Below are positions 44,740 to 56,103 of a stretch of 64,000 bases of DNA, piece by piece. Position 1 is the stretch's first letter, and each line of letters begins with the position of its first letter. The DNA is taken from contig CM055870.1 of assembly GCA_029582165.1 (NCBI GenBank), positions 19,880,832 through 19,944,831 on the forward strand, given 5' to 3'. A model generated the notes under the pieces. The model did not search any database and was not told the DNA's origin. It saw nothing but the letters and a program-made list of their open reading frames with translations. This stretch comes from Portulaca oleracea. Lineage: Eukaryota; Streptophyta; Magnoliopsida; Caryophyllales; Portulacaceae. The position numbers and the translations under genes are program-made.

Positions 44740-45760
44740 AGACTACCGAGGAAAGTTGGGGTTTCTTGAGCTTATGTCGTAGAGAGCCATGCAGTAGGGT
44801 ACCACTAGGGATGAGTCGATAGGTGCCCAGTTGTCGAATGCGAAAGGGGGAGTGCATGCGGTTAGTGAAAACACGAGTTATGAGGCTAGGTTTGCATCTT
44901 TAGAGAACATGATTAAGACCCTAGCCCAACAACAATTAGTTGCTTCAAAATCCCAGACATGTGCTCAGGTAAACTCTTGGGAACAACTTGTTTCCCCGAC
45001 CCCCCAATCTCAATTGTCGTGTGCATAGTGTCAAGGTGTTGATCATGTGTATTCTACTTGTCCTCTTTTCATGCAACATGTGTCTTCTAACATTAAGAAT
45101 GTGAATGCCATGTACCATAATTACCAGCCTGACTATTACCAATACCAAGGGATGCGCAAACACCCTCTTCTTTCTTATGGGCCGGATAACCAAAATGTCT
45201 TGAGACCGCTCTTTAACTAGGGAGGAGGTTTCCAAGGAAACCCACCTCTTCAACCTTAACCCCAACCTAGACAACCACCCCAGGTATCTTATCAAGCACC
45301 TAGAGGGCCACCTATCCAACCCCAGATTGCCCAAACCCGACCTCCACCAGGGTATACCACCGAGGATAGGCATGATAAAGATATTAAGGAGTTGAAGAGT
45401 GGTTTAAATGATGTCAAGGATTCTATTAAGGATTCTATTAAGAGTGAAGTGGAGAAAATGTAAGAAAAGATGATGAAGCAGTTTAATGAAAATTTTTCTC
45501 AGTTGTTGATGGCCAATATGGATAGAAGCTCTTTCCCTAGACAACCCGAGGCAAACCCCAATGGGCAAGCCTCCGGTTCGTCGTCTTGTGACCCTAGCCA
45601 AATTAGTGGCCTAAATGCTGTGATTACCCTTCGATCTGGGAAGGAGGTATACAATAGGGTCCAAAAGCCATCTTCTGATGTGTGTGGTAAGCAAAATGTG
45701 CATGATGAGCCTGTTGACGAGTTGGTATCTGTAGAGGATGAACCATAAGAGGAGAGGCTA
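44740..45760 (+). pseudogene. Athila-like Gag, C-terminal part
   Basis: Blocks FLELMS, LSNAKGGVHAVSENTSYEAR and FASLENMIKTLAQQQ continue Gag just where the first part stops. YSTCPLF follows the CxxC-like CQGVDHVYSTC (about 45030-45060). A helical stretch and a basic/acidic tail run to 45748. The frame contains several stops. Confidence 0.7.
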
Positions 45761-45769
45761 ACTACCATA

Positions 45770-46420
45770 GTTGAGCCTCCTAGTGCAAAGACCTTACCTA
45801 GAGTGGTTCCTGTGTCTAGTCCACCACCACCTGTGGCTTACAAGCCTCCCCCACCTTTTCCTCAAAGGTTAAAGGGGAATAAGGACCAGACATTCTTGGA
45901 TAAGATTAGGGAGACTTTCTCGCAGGTTAAGGTAAACATCCCTATCTTAGAGATCATCCAACAGTGTCCTCCTTATGCTAGATTCCTTAAAGAGTTCTGT
46001 ACCACAAAAAGAGCCACCCAAGTACCCAAGAAGGCCTTATTGGCCTCAAATGTGAGCTCAATTCTTTCGAACCAAGTTCCCGTGAATACGAAGACCCTGG
46101 ATGTCCTACCATTTCCATTACCATAGGAGAAAGCTTGATAGAAAGAGCCTTTCTTGATTTAGGAGCTAGTGTGAACCTGTTTCCCTTGCATGTGTATGAG
46201 ACTCTTAGTCTAAGAGAGCTCAAACCCACCAGGATGGTGTTGCAGTTAGCTGACCAGGGGTTGTAGAAGATGTCCTAATTAAGGTGGGGAGTTTTGTGTT
46301 TCCGGTGGAGACCGCTAGAGTTCATGGTGTTAGGGATGAGATTCCAATTATCCTAGGTCGACCTTTTTCTAGCTACCTCAAATGTCTGGATAAACTGTAA
46401 AGATGGAAGAATGAAGTTGA
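45770..46420 (+). pseudogene. Athila-like protease region
   Basis: PPPFPQRLKGNKDQTFLDKI and CPPYARFLKEFC (45843-46000) match the linker before Athila protease. In another frame near 46150, FLDLGASVNLFPLHVYETL contains DLGAS, the retropepsin active-site form used by this lineage. Frameshifts near 46110 and 46255 break the frame. Confidence 0.8.
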
Positions 46421-47363
46421 CTTTTGGGAACCTAACCATGGAGTTGAATATTTTCGATTTGCAAAAGTCACCATGGGGATTTGATGATCATGAGCAAGGT
46501 ACATTGAATTGGGTTAGTGACTTTGTGGATTCTAGTGATGACCATGACATTGTGGATGTGTCTTGTGTTGATGAACTGACTGAGTTGGGCATAGATCCTG
46601 ACTGTGTGAATTCTTTGTGTGACTCCGATGTTTTTGATGGTGATTTGTTATATGAGTCCTTATTTGAATCACAAACTGTGTCTGAGACAGAGCGACCGGA
46701 ACCACCTTCATCTACCTCTTTAGAGTTGAAACCCCTTCCCTCTGAGTTAAAGTATGTTTACCTCGGACCTAGTGAGACCTATCTTATGATTATTGCCTCG
46801 AATTTAGGTAGAGACCAAGAGAACTGGTTGATTGAGATCCTTAGGATGAATAAGGGAGCTTTGGGGTGGACATTTGGAGATATCAAAGGGATTAGTCCCT
46901 CTATTGTCCAGCATAGGATCTTTTTAGAGGATGATAGTGTTGCCCAGAGGGATTCCTTGAGGAGATTAAATCCACAAATGAAAGAGGTGGTGAAAAAGGA
47001 GATTTTGAAGTGGTTAGACCATGATACCATTTACCCAATATCTGATAGCCCCATACATGTGGTCCCAAAGAAAGCAGGTTTGACTGTTGTGGAAAACGAG
47101 CAAGGGAGTTAGTGCCCACCCGCATACCTTCAGGTTGGAGAGTTTGTGTCGACTATAGGAAACTTAATAAGGCAACTAGGAAGGATCATTTCCCTTTGTC
47201 GTTTATGGACCAAATGCTAGAAAAGTTAACGGGGCATGAGTATTTTTGCTTCTTAGATGGGTATTCCGGTTACACCCAAATTTGCATAGCCCCGTGTGAC
47301 CAAGAATAAACCTTTACATGTCCATTTGGCACATTTTGCTTTCCGTAAGATGCCTTTCGGTCT
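46411..47363 (+). pseudogene. Athila-like reverse transcriptase, N-terminal part
   Basis: Visible blocks: LKYVYLGPSETYLMIIASNL, ALGWTFGDIKGISPSIVQHR, LRRLNPQMKEVVKKEILKWL and SPIHVVPKKAG. After a stop at 47110 follow GWRVCVDYRKLNKATRKDHF, the palm block FCFLDGYSGY and FTCPFGTFCF. The catalytic YxDD block is missing because the sequence changes to a Tat-like LTR at 47364. Confidence 0.88.
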
Positions 47364-48984
47364 TGTCGACATCGGATTTTGTATAAGGACAAGTGTACAA
47401 ATCAAGCATCACAAGAAAAGAGCTTAGCATGAAAGAAAATCCAATGGGCCTTCCTCAATCAAGAGTTACCGAGCAAACCCACCACAAAAAGCCTTCATTT
47501 TCCACCCTTTCCACATACATATGCCCACCATTTTGAATCCCATTTTTTCCACAAGTCTCGTTGGCCCTATTTCTTTTGATGAAAGTATAGTACACATCAT
47601 AATCTTTCCAACGCCTTTTGAATTGCCTCAATCGGAGTCCAGATGAACGAGTTATGGTCGTTCGAAGTTACACTTATCCAGTTTCAAAATACCTGCGGGT
47701 TTTAACAAATTCCTAGGCCCAGAAACCTTGCCCAGTAAACGAATCCGACCCAGAAGATTGCCAAAACCTGCAGGGATTTTAGATTTCAGAAGTGCCTCAG
47801 AAGAACAAAAGTGGCCCAAAAGCGCCTTCGGCCCAAACGACTTCAAAAGCCACGAGGGTTTAAGCTACCCAGAGCGCGTCGTTTTAAAACCCGCGGGGGT
47901 TTTCTCTCCAGAATCTGGCGCCAAAACACAGTTGATCATAATCCTTGATTTTAGCCCACATGTACTTTTGACCTTGACTTTCTAAAGCCCCCGTGGGGAT
48001 GTGTCTCCCTCCATTCCCCTCCAAATCCCTCACCTCTTCACCTATAAATACTCCCTCCATTTCACCTTCATCAACTAATACCATCATTATCACCTAAACT
48101 CTCTTAAAATTTCATCATCCATATTCACTCTCTAAACCTCTTCTAATCACTTTTGTCATATCCATATCATCACCCTCATATCATTTTTCTAAACCACTTA
48201 CAACCTTCCATCAAAGTTCTAAGTCAAGGCAAAGTCAAGAATTTCGACCGGTGCATTCGGGCTCCTAAAATCAAAAGAGGTTCGCTTTCATTATCATTAT
48301 TGTTGTTTAATCACGTAATTTGTACATTAATTCCTTTACTTGTGCATACTTTGTAAACAAAAACATCATTTTATATTGCATGATGAGAATATAATTTCAC
48401 GAAATTAATTAAACTTCTCCCCGCTTTGTTTCATTTTAATGTTGATTTTAGTAGAGTCTATTTTCTAAATCGGCTGGCGACTCTTAATTCTTTTATAACC
48501 CGTTTAATTATTTTTAACACACAAATTTACACCATAATAATTAAAAAATGGTTTAATATTTTCCAGACACTAATCCAAGGTTAAAACCGAGAGAAAATGG
48601 ACAAGAAATTGATAAAAACTCCCATGGGTTTTATCAATTTCAGCCCATCTTCTCTAGCCCATAGAAGTGCACGGTCCAGTCCATGGGCTTTTAAACCCCC
48701 CCCCCCCCGGATTTTAACACTCTATGGCGGCCCGTTTGCCTTCTATTGGGCCTAGGTCGGGTGTTTGGTCGGTATTGAATTATTTCTTAAAGTATTTCAG
48801 TGTAATTTTTAGTGTTTAAATAAATAAAAACGGATTTATAAATAAATAAAGTTTCATCACCCCGAAAACGAATTTCGAAAATAAAAATACCCTTATCTAA
48901 GGAATAAGCAACCTTAGTCGGCTCCCGATCACATAAGTAGCGCATCACGCGGAAAAGGAGTGCACCTTTTCCCGGGGTCCTACA
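47364..48984 (+). repeat. Tat-like 5' LTR
   Basis: About 1.6 kb from TGTCGACATCGG to GGGTCCTACA. CTATAAATAC (48041-48050) is the candidate TATA box. A C run lies at about 48697-48708. Confidence 0.75.
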
Positions 48985-48987
48985 GAT

Positions 48988-49005
48988 TGGCGACTCCACT
49001 GGGGA
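48988..49005 (+). other. Primer-binding site of the Tat-like element
   Basis: TGGCGACTCCACTGGGGA lies 3 bp from the LTR end. Tat/Ogre-type elements carry this form, thought to pair with an Arg tRNA. Confidence 0.75.
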
Positions 49006-49046
49006 CTTAAACTTAAAAAGAGGGTAAAACTTGAACAAATCAAATT

Positions 49047-49738
49047 TGTTTGAAATATTTCAAGAGTATAAGATAATTATATAGCCTAAAGAATTATGTA
49101 TATCAAGTATAAGGATCATATATAAGTGAAACGTCAAGAATATGATCAACACGGGTGAAACTGGAAACAATACGGGTCGTGTTGGCTTCCAGAGAGCAAG
49201 GAAAATGTTCCTGGGCTCAACACGGGTCGTGTTGGAACAACAGGGGTCGTGTTGCACCCAACACGGATCATGTTGGAGTCCAGAACTGTTTTTAATGCTA
49301 ACGGCTATATGATTTTATGTAATTAGTGTTTGATATTGTGATTAAGCACAATTATTATAAGATTGCAACAACTATATGACTTGACTAAGTCAAGGTCATA
49401 TTAAGGCCATAATCTCTCCATTAAGACTCTTGATTGTCCTTTGACTAGGGTATCCTAAGAGGGTGGAAATCTCCTATAAATAGGAGACATCCTAAGCTAT
49501 TTGAGACACACCATTCTAAGCTAATCACAACCTCATTCTTGTCTAGGTTGCAGCTATACTTGAGTGATTCAAGTGAGAATCTATTTCTTGAGTGTTGCAA
49601 GAGCTAAGTTTTATCCCTTTGAACATTTACGGTATAATAAATAGTTCTTAAGGAAAGTGAGTACTAGGCCACGACTCTTAGCGTTATCCAAGCGAGTTTC
49701 CATTGTTCTATATACCGTTTACTCCCTTTCCTCCAACA
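49047..49738 (+). repeat. 5' LTR of the Copia element
   Basis: It contains four imperfect CAACACGG-N-CGTGTTG palindromes (about 49170-49275). TATAAATAG (49475-49483) sits at the centre of a small CTCCTAT/ATAGGAG palindrome and is the likely TATA box. Confidence 0.92.
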
Positions 49739-49755
49739 ATCTTAAGAACTATTTA
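49638..49755 (+). promoter_or_regulatory. Candidate self-priming pair
   Basis: TAAATAGTTCTTAAG in the LTR (49638-49652) is the exact reverse complement of CTTAAGAACTATTTA (49741-49755), which begins 3 bp after the LTR end where the primer site normally lies. The same 15-mer is kept in the 3' LTR (about 54988-55002). Confidence 0.7.
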
Positions 49756-49758
49756 GTA

Positions 49759-50690
49759 ATGGCCTCGCTACGTGATATGTCTAGCAATTTCCAAAAGCTA
49801 GAGCGCTTTGAAGAGTGGATTTCCGGCGTTGGGAAAGCAAGATGCATTTCTTGCTAACGACTCTCAATGTTGCCTATGTGCTTAACATTGATATTTCTCC
49901 CAAGGTGATTCAAGAACCTTCGGCCGAGAAGGTGACATACGAGGAGTCTCCAAAAGAAGATGCAACCGGCGAAGTTTCCACGGGTGATGGAGGCAAGGAA
50001 CAAGGAAAAGACAAGGTGCCCGTGGAAGATGCGGAGGCTACTCGGCAAAGGCTCAAGATGGAGAATGACGACTACATTTATAGAGGATGCATTCTCAACG
50101 AGATGAGCGACACCCTCTTCGATGTCTATCAACATGTGGAGACGTCAAAGAAGCTTTGGGAGATGCTTGAAGCTAAGTACATGTCGGAAGATGCGTCAAG
50201 TAAGAATTTTCTTGTTAGTCAATTCATGAAATTTAAGATGGATGATAATAGGAAAATTCTAGACCAATTCCATGAGATTCAACGTATTTTATGTAACTTC
50301 AAGCAATGCAATTTGAACATGGATGAAACTATAATCTATCCTCTATTATTGACAAGTTACCTTCTTCTTGGAATGAGACTAAAAGAACTCTCATGCACCG
50401 GAAAGAGGCTATGTCTCTTGAAGGTTTGGCTAACCATCTTTAGATTGAAGAGGAGTTACGCCTACAAGATGGTACCAAAGAGCAATCTAAGGTCCATATG
50501 GTGCAAGAGAATAAGGGAAACAAGAATAAGAACAAGAGCCACAAAAAATCTAGCAAGGGAATTCAAAAGCCTAAGCAAGTTTGTTGGGAATGTGGCAAAC
50601 CGGGGCACACAAAGAGAGAGTGTTACCAATGGAAAAAGAAGCATGGTCTTTTGAACAAAGATACATGCATCTAAAGGCAAGAGTAAGGAG
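49759..50690 (+). pseudogene. Copia Gag
   Basis: The ATG at 49759, only 20 bp from the LTR, opens MASLRDMSSNFQKLERFE. After a frameshift near 49815 the frame continues DFRRWESKMHFLLTTLNVAY, YIYRGCILNEMSDTLFDVY and VETSKKLWEMLEAKY, the usual UBN2-type Gag capsid blocks. A further shift near 50350-50560 precedes CWECGKPGHTKRECY (about 50580), a normal CCHC zinc knuckle. Two or more frameshifts make it non-functional as read. Confidence 0.9.
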
Positions 50691-51300
50691 AAGGAACCCA
50701 ATTCCTTTGTGGCCATGATTAAGAATAATATTAACATGGTATCCATTGGTTGTAATGATTGGTACATAGACACGGGTGCCAAGGCATGTTTGCATTGACA
50801 AGAGTTTATTCAAGACTCACACACCGGCGGATGATGGTGTAAAACTCTACATGGGCAACAACCATCCGGTCAAAGTTGAAGGCATTGGGCAAGTGGAACT
50901 TGTTTTCACTTCCGGTAAATCTTTGCTTTTAAATATGTGTATTTAGCTCCGGAAGTTTGTAAGAATCTTGTATCCAGTTATCTCCTTAGAAAGTTTATGA
51001 TGGAGGTAATTATGTACTTTCCAAGGGTGGGACTTTTGTAGGGAAGGGATATGCTTATGGGGAGATGTTTAAATTGAATGCGAAAAGTAATAAAGATGGC
51101 ATGATTTTCGCTTATATGCATGTGTCTGGTTTGAATAAATCTTTTCTATGGCATGCTAGATTAGGACATGTGAACTTTTCAAAGTTGAAAGAAATGTCTA
51201 ATCTTGATTTGATTACTAAGTTGAATGATGACATAGAAAAGTGTAAGACATGCATGCTTAATAAAATCACTAAAGTCCATTTTCAAGTATAAAAAGAACT
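50691..51300 (+). pseudogene. Copia protease and GAG-pre-integrase
   Basis: DWYIDTGA near 50758 is the protease active site, with the DTG intact. The GAG-pre-integrase block FLWHARLGHVNFSKLKEMSN, then CKTCMLNKITKVHF (51140-51290), supplies the HHCC-type zinc-binding region at the integrase N-terminus. Small frameshifts near 50800-50990 separate the two. Confidence 0.88.
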
Positions 51301-52093
51301 TCTAAATTGCTTGATTTAATTCATAGTGATTTACGAGATTTCCATAGTACACCTTCTATGGGTTGTAAGAAGTATTATATGACATTCATTGATGATTATT
51401 CTAGATATTGTCAAGTTTACCTTTTGAGCTCTAAAGATGAAACACTTGAAAAGTTTAGAGTTTACAAAACTAGAAGTGAACTTCAATGTGAGACCTTGAT
51501 TAAAACTTTAAGATGCGATAGAGGAGGGGAATTCTATGATCCAAAGTTTTTTCCAAGAAACGGGCATTGTTCATGAGACAACCGCCCCGTATACACCACA
51601 ACAAAATGGGGTTGCGGAAAGGAAAAATAGAACTTTAAAAGAAATGGTGAATTCTATGTTGTCTAACTCCGGTTTAAGTAATGGATTTTGGGGTGAAGCC
51701 ATGTTAACGGCCTGTTATATTTTAAATAGAGTTCCATTCAAAGGGAATTCTAGTACCCCGTATGAGTTATGGAACAAAAGAAAGCCAAGTCTAAAGTATT
51801 TTAAGATTTGGGGTTGTAGGGTCGTTGTTAGGGTCCTGGAACCTAAGAAAAGAAAATTAGGTGAAAGAGGAATTGAGTGCATCTTCATAGGCTATGCTCA
51901 AGATAGCAAAGCTTATAGGTTTTTGGTGATTGAGCCACATGAGTACATTTCGGTGAACACCGTTATGGAATCAATAGATGCAATTTTTGATGAGACTAGG
52001 TTCTCTTCAATTCCTAGACCTAAAGAAATAACTCAAGATATTGTTCCTCTAATTGAGCCTCAAGATGAAAATCATGAGGGTACATCCATATAA
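51301..52093 (+). pseudogene. Copia integrase
   Basis: LDLIHSDL carries the first catalytic Asp, CDRGGEF the second, and QQNGVAERKNRTL the Glu. A frameshift at about 51540 lies between the last two. The GKGY-like C-terminal module (YELWNKRKPSLKYFKIWGC, GIECIFIGYAQDSKAYRF) is clear. A TAA at 52091-52093 stops the frame, but the same frame continues at 52103. Confidence 0.9.
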
Positions 52094-52102
52094 GATGATC
52101 TT

Positions 52103-53148
52103 TTGATTCATGATGTTATTCATGATGAAGAGGATGAAAGTGTCGAATTAAGAAGGAGTAAAAGATCAAGGAAACCAAAAGATTTTGGTTCGGAATTATA
52201 TGTTTATTTAGTAGAAGGTTCAAGGGACTCAATTGAAAGTGAGACCCTATATATGTACAACATAGATAAGGATCCTAAAACTTTTAAAGAAGCTATGCAA
52301 TCTCATGATGCTTCTTTGTGGAAAGAAGCGGTACAAGATGAGATTGATTCTATAATGGAAAACAATGTTGGGATATTGGTTGATCTTCCTCCGGGAAGTA
52401 AACCAATTACCTCTAAGTGGATTTTTGAAAGGAAAAAAAAAGTGGATGGTACCGTTGAGAGGTATAAAGCTCGATTGGTTGTAAGGGGCTTTACTCAAAA
52501 GTATGGTATTGGCTACTTTGACACATATGCACCGATCGCTAGGATAGCTTCAATACGTGTATTGTTAGCTTTAGCTACTATCCATAAGCTAGTTATCCAT
52601 CAAATGGATGTCAAAACGGCATTCTTAAATGGAGAACTAGAAGAAGAGGTGTATATGGAACAACCCGAAGGGTTTGTTGTTGAAGGTCAAGAAAAGAAAG
52701 TTTGTAAACTTATAAGGTCCTTATATCGACTTAAGAAAGCACCTAAGCAATGGCATCAAAAATTTGATGAAGTAGTGCTTTCAAGTGGTTATAAGATCAA
52801 TGAATCGGATAACTGCATATACTCTAAGTTTGAGAAGGGGTGATTATATGCTTATATGTTGATGACATGTTGATCTTTGGGACCGACATGGAACAAGTCA
52901 ATAAGACCAAAGAATTTCTATCCTCAAAGTTCTCTATGAAAGACATGGGTGAAGCGGATGTAATTCTTGGTATTAAGATCATTAGAAATAATGATAGAAT
53001 AAGTTTATCTCAAGAGCATTACATTGAGAAAATATTGCACAAGTTTGGAAGTGATACGTTATATCCAGCAGTAACTCCTTATGATTCGAATAAGAAACTA
53101 GAGAAAAATTTGGTTCTCCGGTTAAACAACTTGAATATGCTAAGTTGA
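52103..53148 (+). pseudogene. Copia reverse transcriptase
   Basis: Blocks in order: SLWKEAVQDEIDSI, KARLVVRGFTQKYGIGYFDT, HQMDVKTAFLNGELEEEVYM (first catalytic Asp) and VCKLIRSLYRLKKAPKQWHQ. After a frameshift at about 52840 follow CLYVDDML (catalytic YVDD, intact), then FSMKDMGEADVILGIKI. All active-site residues are present, so decay is limited to frameshifts. Confidence 0.92.
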
Positions 53149-53800
53149 TTGGAAGTCTCATGTATGCTATGACAAGCACAAGGCCAAATATTGCTTATGC
53201 AATTGGCATGTTAAGTAGGTTTACAAGTAGTCCGAGTAATATGCATTGGTTTGCAATTCGGAGAGTATTAAGATATTTAGCTAGTACTAAAAATTATCAA
53301 CTCACCTATAAGGGAGAACCTTCGGTATTAGAAGGATACTCGGATGCGAGTTGCATTAATAAAGGAGATTTCTCCTATACCAGTGGATGGGTGTTCCTTT
53401 TAGGATGTGGAGCGGTTTCTTGGGGTTCTAAGAAACAAGCTAATATAGAGGATTTCACTATGTCTTCGGAGTTAGTAGCATTATATGCTGCTTGTAAGGA
53501 AGCAGAATGGTTAAGGAACATATTATTGGAAATACCGGTTTGGTATAAGCCAATGGCTCCTACCTCAATTCATTGTGATAGCAAGTCTACTCTTGATGTT
53601 GTATATAGTCATGTCTACAATGGCAAGTCAAGGCATTTGGTTTAAGACATGCTTACGTACATCAACTTATAAGGGATGGAGTAGTGACTCTAAGTTATGT
53701 CAAATCAAAAGAAAATATAGCTGATTCTTTAACCAAAGGATTGACTAAAGATTTGATAATAAGTACTTCAATAAGGATGGGTTGTAGCTCAAAGAACTAC
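53145..53800 (+). pseudogene. Copia RNase H
   Basis: IGSLMYAMTSTRPNIAYAIG, then YSDASCINKGDFSYTSGWVF (catalytic Asp), SSELVALYAACKEAEWLRN (Glu) and IHCDSKSTLDV (Asp). The frame is disturbed near 53640 but continues with IADSLTKGLTKDL, the usual pol C-terminus. Confidence 0.92.
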
Positions 53801-54396
53801 TAATCACAAGAAAGACTCAACTTTACGAATTGGAATAGAATATCACTAATTTCTAAAGTTCAAATGAGTACGGAGTTGCTTAAGTTAGTAGGAAGCATCG
53901 ATTTTATCCCAAGGTCAAGTGATGCTTAGAAATCTGTAATAATAAGAGGTTGAGTATTAGTACTCTTAATGGACTTCGTGGAAAGCCTAATTACAGGGGT
54001 GGTATAATTACAAAGTCTACCTATGTAAGTGTAATGTGTGGCCGCATAAAGGAACTATGAGCTAAAGTTCTGAAACACTTATGAAGGATAAGGACACAAG
54101 GCCGGATAATAGTGTCAAGGTATTTACACTCAAGATTTAAAATATATGTGTGTTATGAGTATAGTTGGTATATATAAATCCAAAGTTCAAAGCTATGTCT
54201 ACTTTGTGATTTGGATTCAATTTTGGCTCATATACACTAATTGAAAAGTTCAAAGAGTAATCTACTTTTCATTAGGCATATGTTTTGTGGGTTCTCTGGT
54301 GATTCCAAGTTAAGGTATATCTCAAATAGCGGGGGTATAAGCTCCTTAAGTAAAATTATTTCAAGGGTTTAACATACTCTTGAAATAGCGGGGGAT
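53801..54396 (+). other. 3' untranslated region of the Copia element
   Basis: About 600 bp of noncoding sequence ends at the polypurine tract. AAATAGCGGGGG occurs twice (about 54327-54338 and 54383-54394), so there is a second potential plus-strand priming site. Confidence 0.75.
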
Positions 54397-55088
54397 TGTT
54401 GGAAATATTTTAAGAGTATAAGATAATTATATAGCTTAAAGAATTATGTATATCAAGTATAAGGATCATATATAAGTGAAACGTCAAGAATATGATCAAC
54501 ACGGGTGAAATTGGAAACAACACGGGTCGTGTTGGCTTCCAGAGAACAAGGAAAATGTTCCTGGGCTCAACACGGGTCGTGTTGCACCCAACACGGACCG
54601 TGTTGATCCAACACGGATCGTGTTGGAGTCCAGAACTGTTTTAAATGCTAACCGATATATGATTTTGTGTAATTAGTGTTTGATATTGTTATTAAGCACG
54701 ATTATTATGAGATTGCAACAGCTATATGACTTGACTTGATCAAGGTGATATTAAGGCCATAATCTCTCCATTAAGACTCTTGATTGTCCTTTGACTAGGG
54801 TATCGTAAGAGGGTGGAAATCTCCTATAAATAGGAGACATCCTAAGCTATTTGAGACACACCATTCTAAGCTAATCACAACCTCATTCTTGTCTAGACTG
54901 CAGCTATACTTGAGTGATTCAAGTGAGAATCTATTTCTTGAGTGTTGCAAGAGCTAAGTTTTATCCCTTTGAACATTTACAGTATAATAAATAGTTCTTA
55001 AGGAAAGTGAGTACTAGGCCACGACTCTTAGCGTTATCCAAGCGAGTTTCCATTGTTCTATATACCGTTTACTCCCTTTCCTCCAACA
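54397..55088 (+). repeat. 3' LTR of the Copia element
   Basis: Equal in length to the 5' LTR. The palindromes here are more regular, including CAACACGGACCGTGTTG (about 54589-54605). Confidence 0.92.
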
Positions 55089-56103
55089 AAATTAATTTGA
55101 AGTTGTAAAAGGGAGAAGTTGTTTTATTTCGCGATTTTACTATTCTTTTTTTAGACATCCTTTGCATACCGGGCCACTCGACGGGTCTTTTGACACGGGA
55201 GCACAAAGGCGACGGTTTGGCTATACCTAGGATTTTCCTTCGAGAGCGGGTGGCCACTAACCGTCTGATGCATCCTACATCACCAAGCATTTGGTCTCTC
55301 ATCTCCCCATGTTATTCAAAGGGCTTCCTTGAAGTTCTTTGAGCAATACCTCACACTCCTTACCTAAGGGTATGGAGCACCGGGGTGAGAACGTATTGTA
55401 GGCCATGTAACCCAGCCATAGTAATCCATGAATATAGAGCATTGGTTTAGGGTATCCCTTCATATTGTATGCTATATGCTATGTGTACCCCTTCCCCTTT
55501 TCTTTTTGTAAAGAGTCGACCCTAGTTTGGAGGTTTTGTTCTAGTCCATATAAAATTCATTGGGTTGAGAAAATGACTATTTATTGATTAATATAATTAA
55601 CTCAAAGGCATTATGGTTAGCCCAAGTGGGAGGGCCCATTTGTGTTTGAAGGTTGATTATTTTAATTAATAAATAAAAATTGACTCACCTTTGATCATAT
55701 TATATGGCCCTTTACAAAATTCTCTTAACAAAGGTCCAAAAATCAATTAAAAAGTCCAATAAAGTTAATGAATAACGTTTTAGACTGCATTATAGTCACT
55801 AGGCTTGAGTAAATTAATTTATCGATTTAATTAATAAGTCCATCATATTTATGGTCGACCCGTTGTTAGGCCCAACCATATTGGATTTGTCAATTAAGCC
55901 CGTAATTTAATTACAACTCGCTTATTGTTGGCTTTGTCCAGTCCTTTACAATATCCATTTTCCTTGAGTAATTAAATAAAGCTTGTTATATGTTATGTGT
56001 AAATACGAGTTTGTGTGTTGTGTCTTTATTAGAGTCGGACCTAATTTTGAGATATTGTTTTAGTCCGCGTAATAATTGTTGGGTTGAGGGGAAATAAATT
56101 TAT
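55089..56103 (+). repeat. Tat-like internal region with degenerate repeats of about 230 bp
   Basis: Landmarks such as TTCTAGTCCATATAA/TTTTAGTCCGCGTAATA and GGCCCTTTACAA/GTCCTTTACAA recur about every 200-260 bp from 55530. The series continues beyond the Cassandra insertion to about 57230. It is non-coding. Confidence 0.7.

Larger units (their letters stand above)
41671..47363 (+). mobile_element. Athila-like Gypsy element, 5' part
   Basis: A 5' LTR (about 41671-42852) is followed by the primer site TGGCGCCGTTGCCGGGGA (42854-42871), which matches the 3' end of tRNA-Asp as in Athila elements. Then come gag, protease and the start of RT. The element ends at 47363, where a Tat-like LTR begins. 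Gag is interrupted by another Athila-type LTR (about 43676-44739). The rest of pol and the 3' LTR are not present. Confidence 0.8.
49047..55088 (+). mobile_element. Complete Copia retrotransposon
   Basis: LTRs of 692 bp each (49047-49738 and 54397-55088) are bounded TG...CA and differ at a small number of sites. A perfect 5-bp duplication AAATT (49042-49046 and 55089-55093) flanks the element. GCGGGGGA at about 54388-54395 is the polypurine tract. gag, protease, integrase, RT and RNase H follow in Copia order. Frameshifts and one stop break the polyprotein, so it is not autonomous now. There is no initiator-Met-type primer site after the 5' LTR. Confidence 0.95.
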
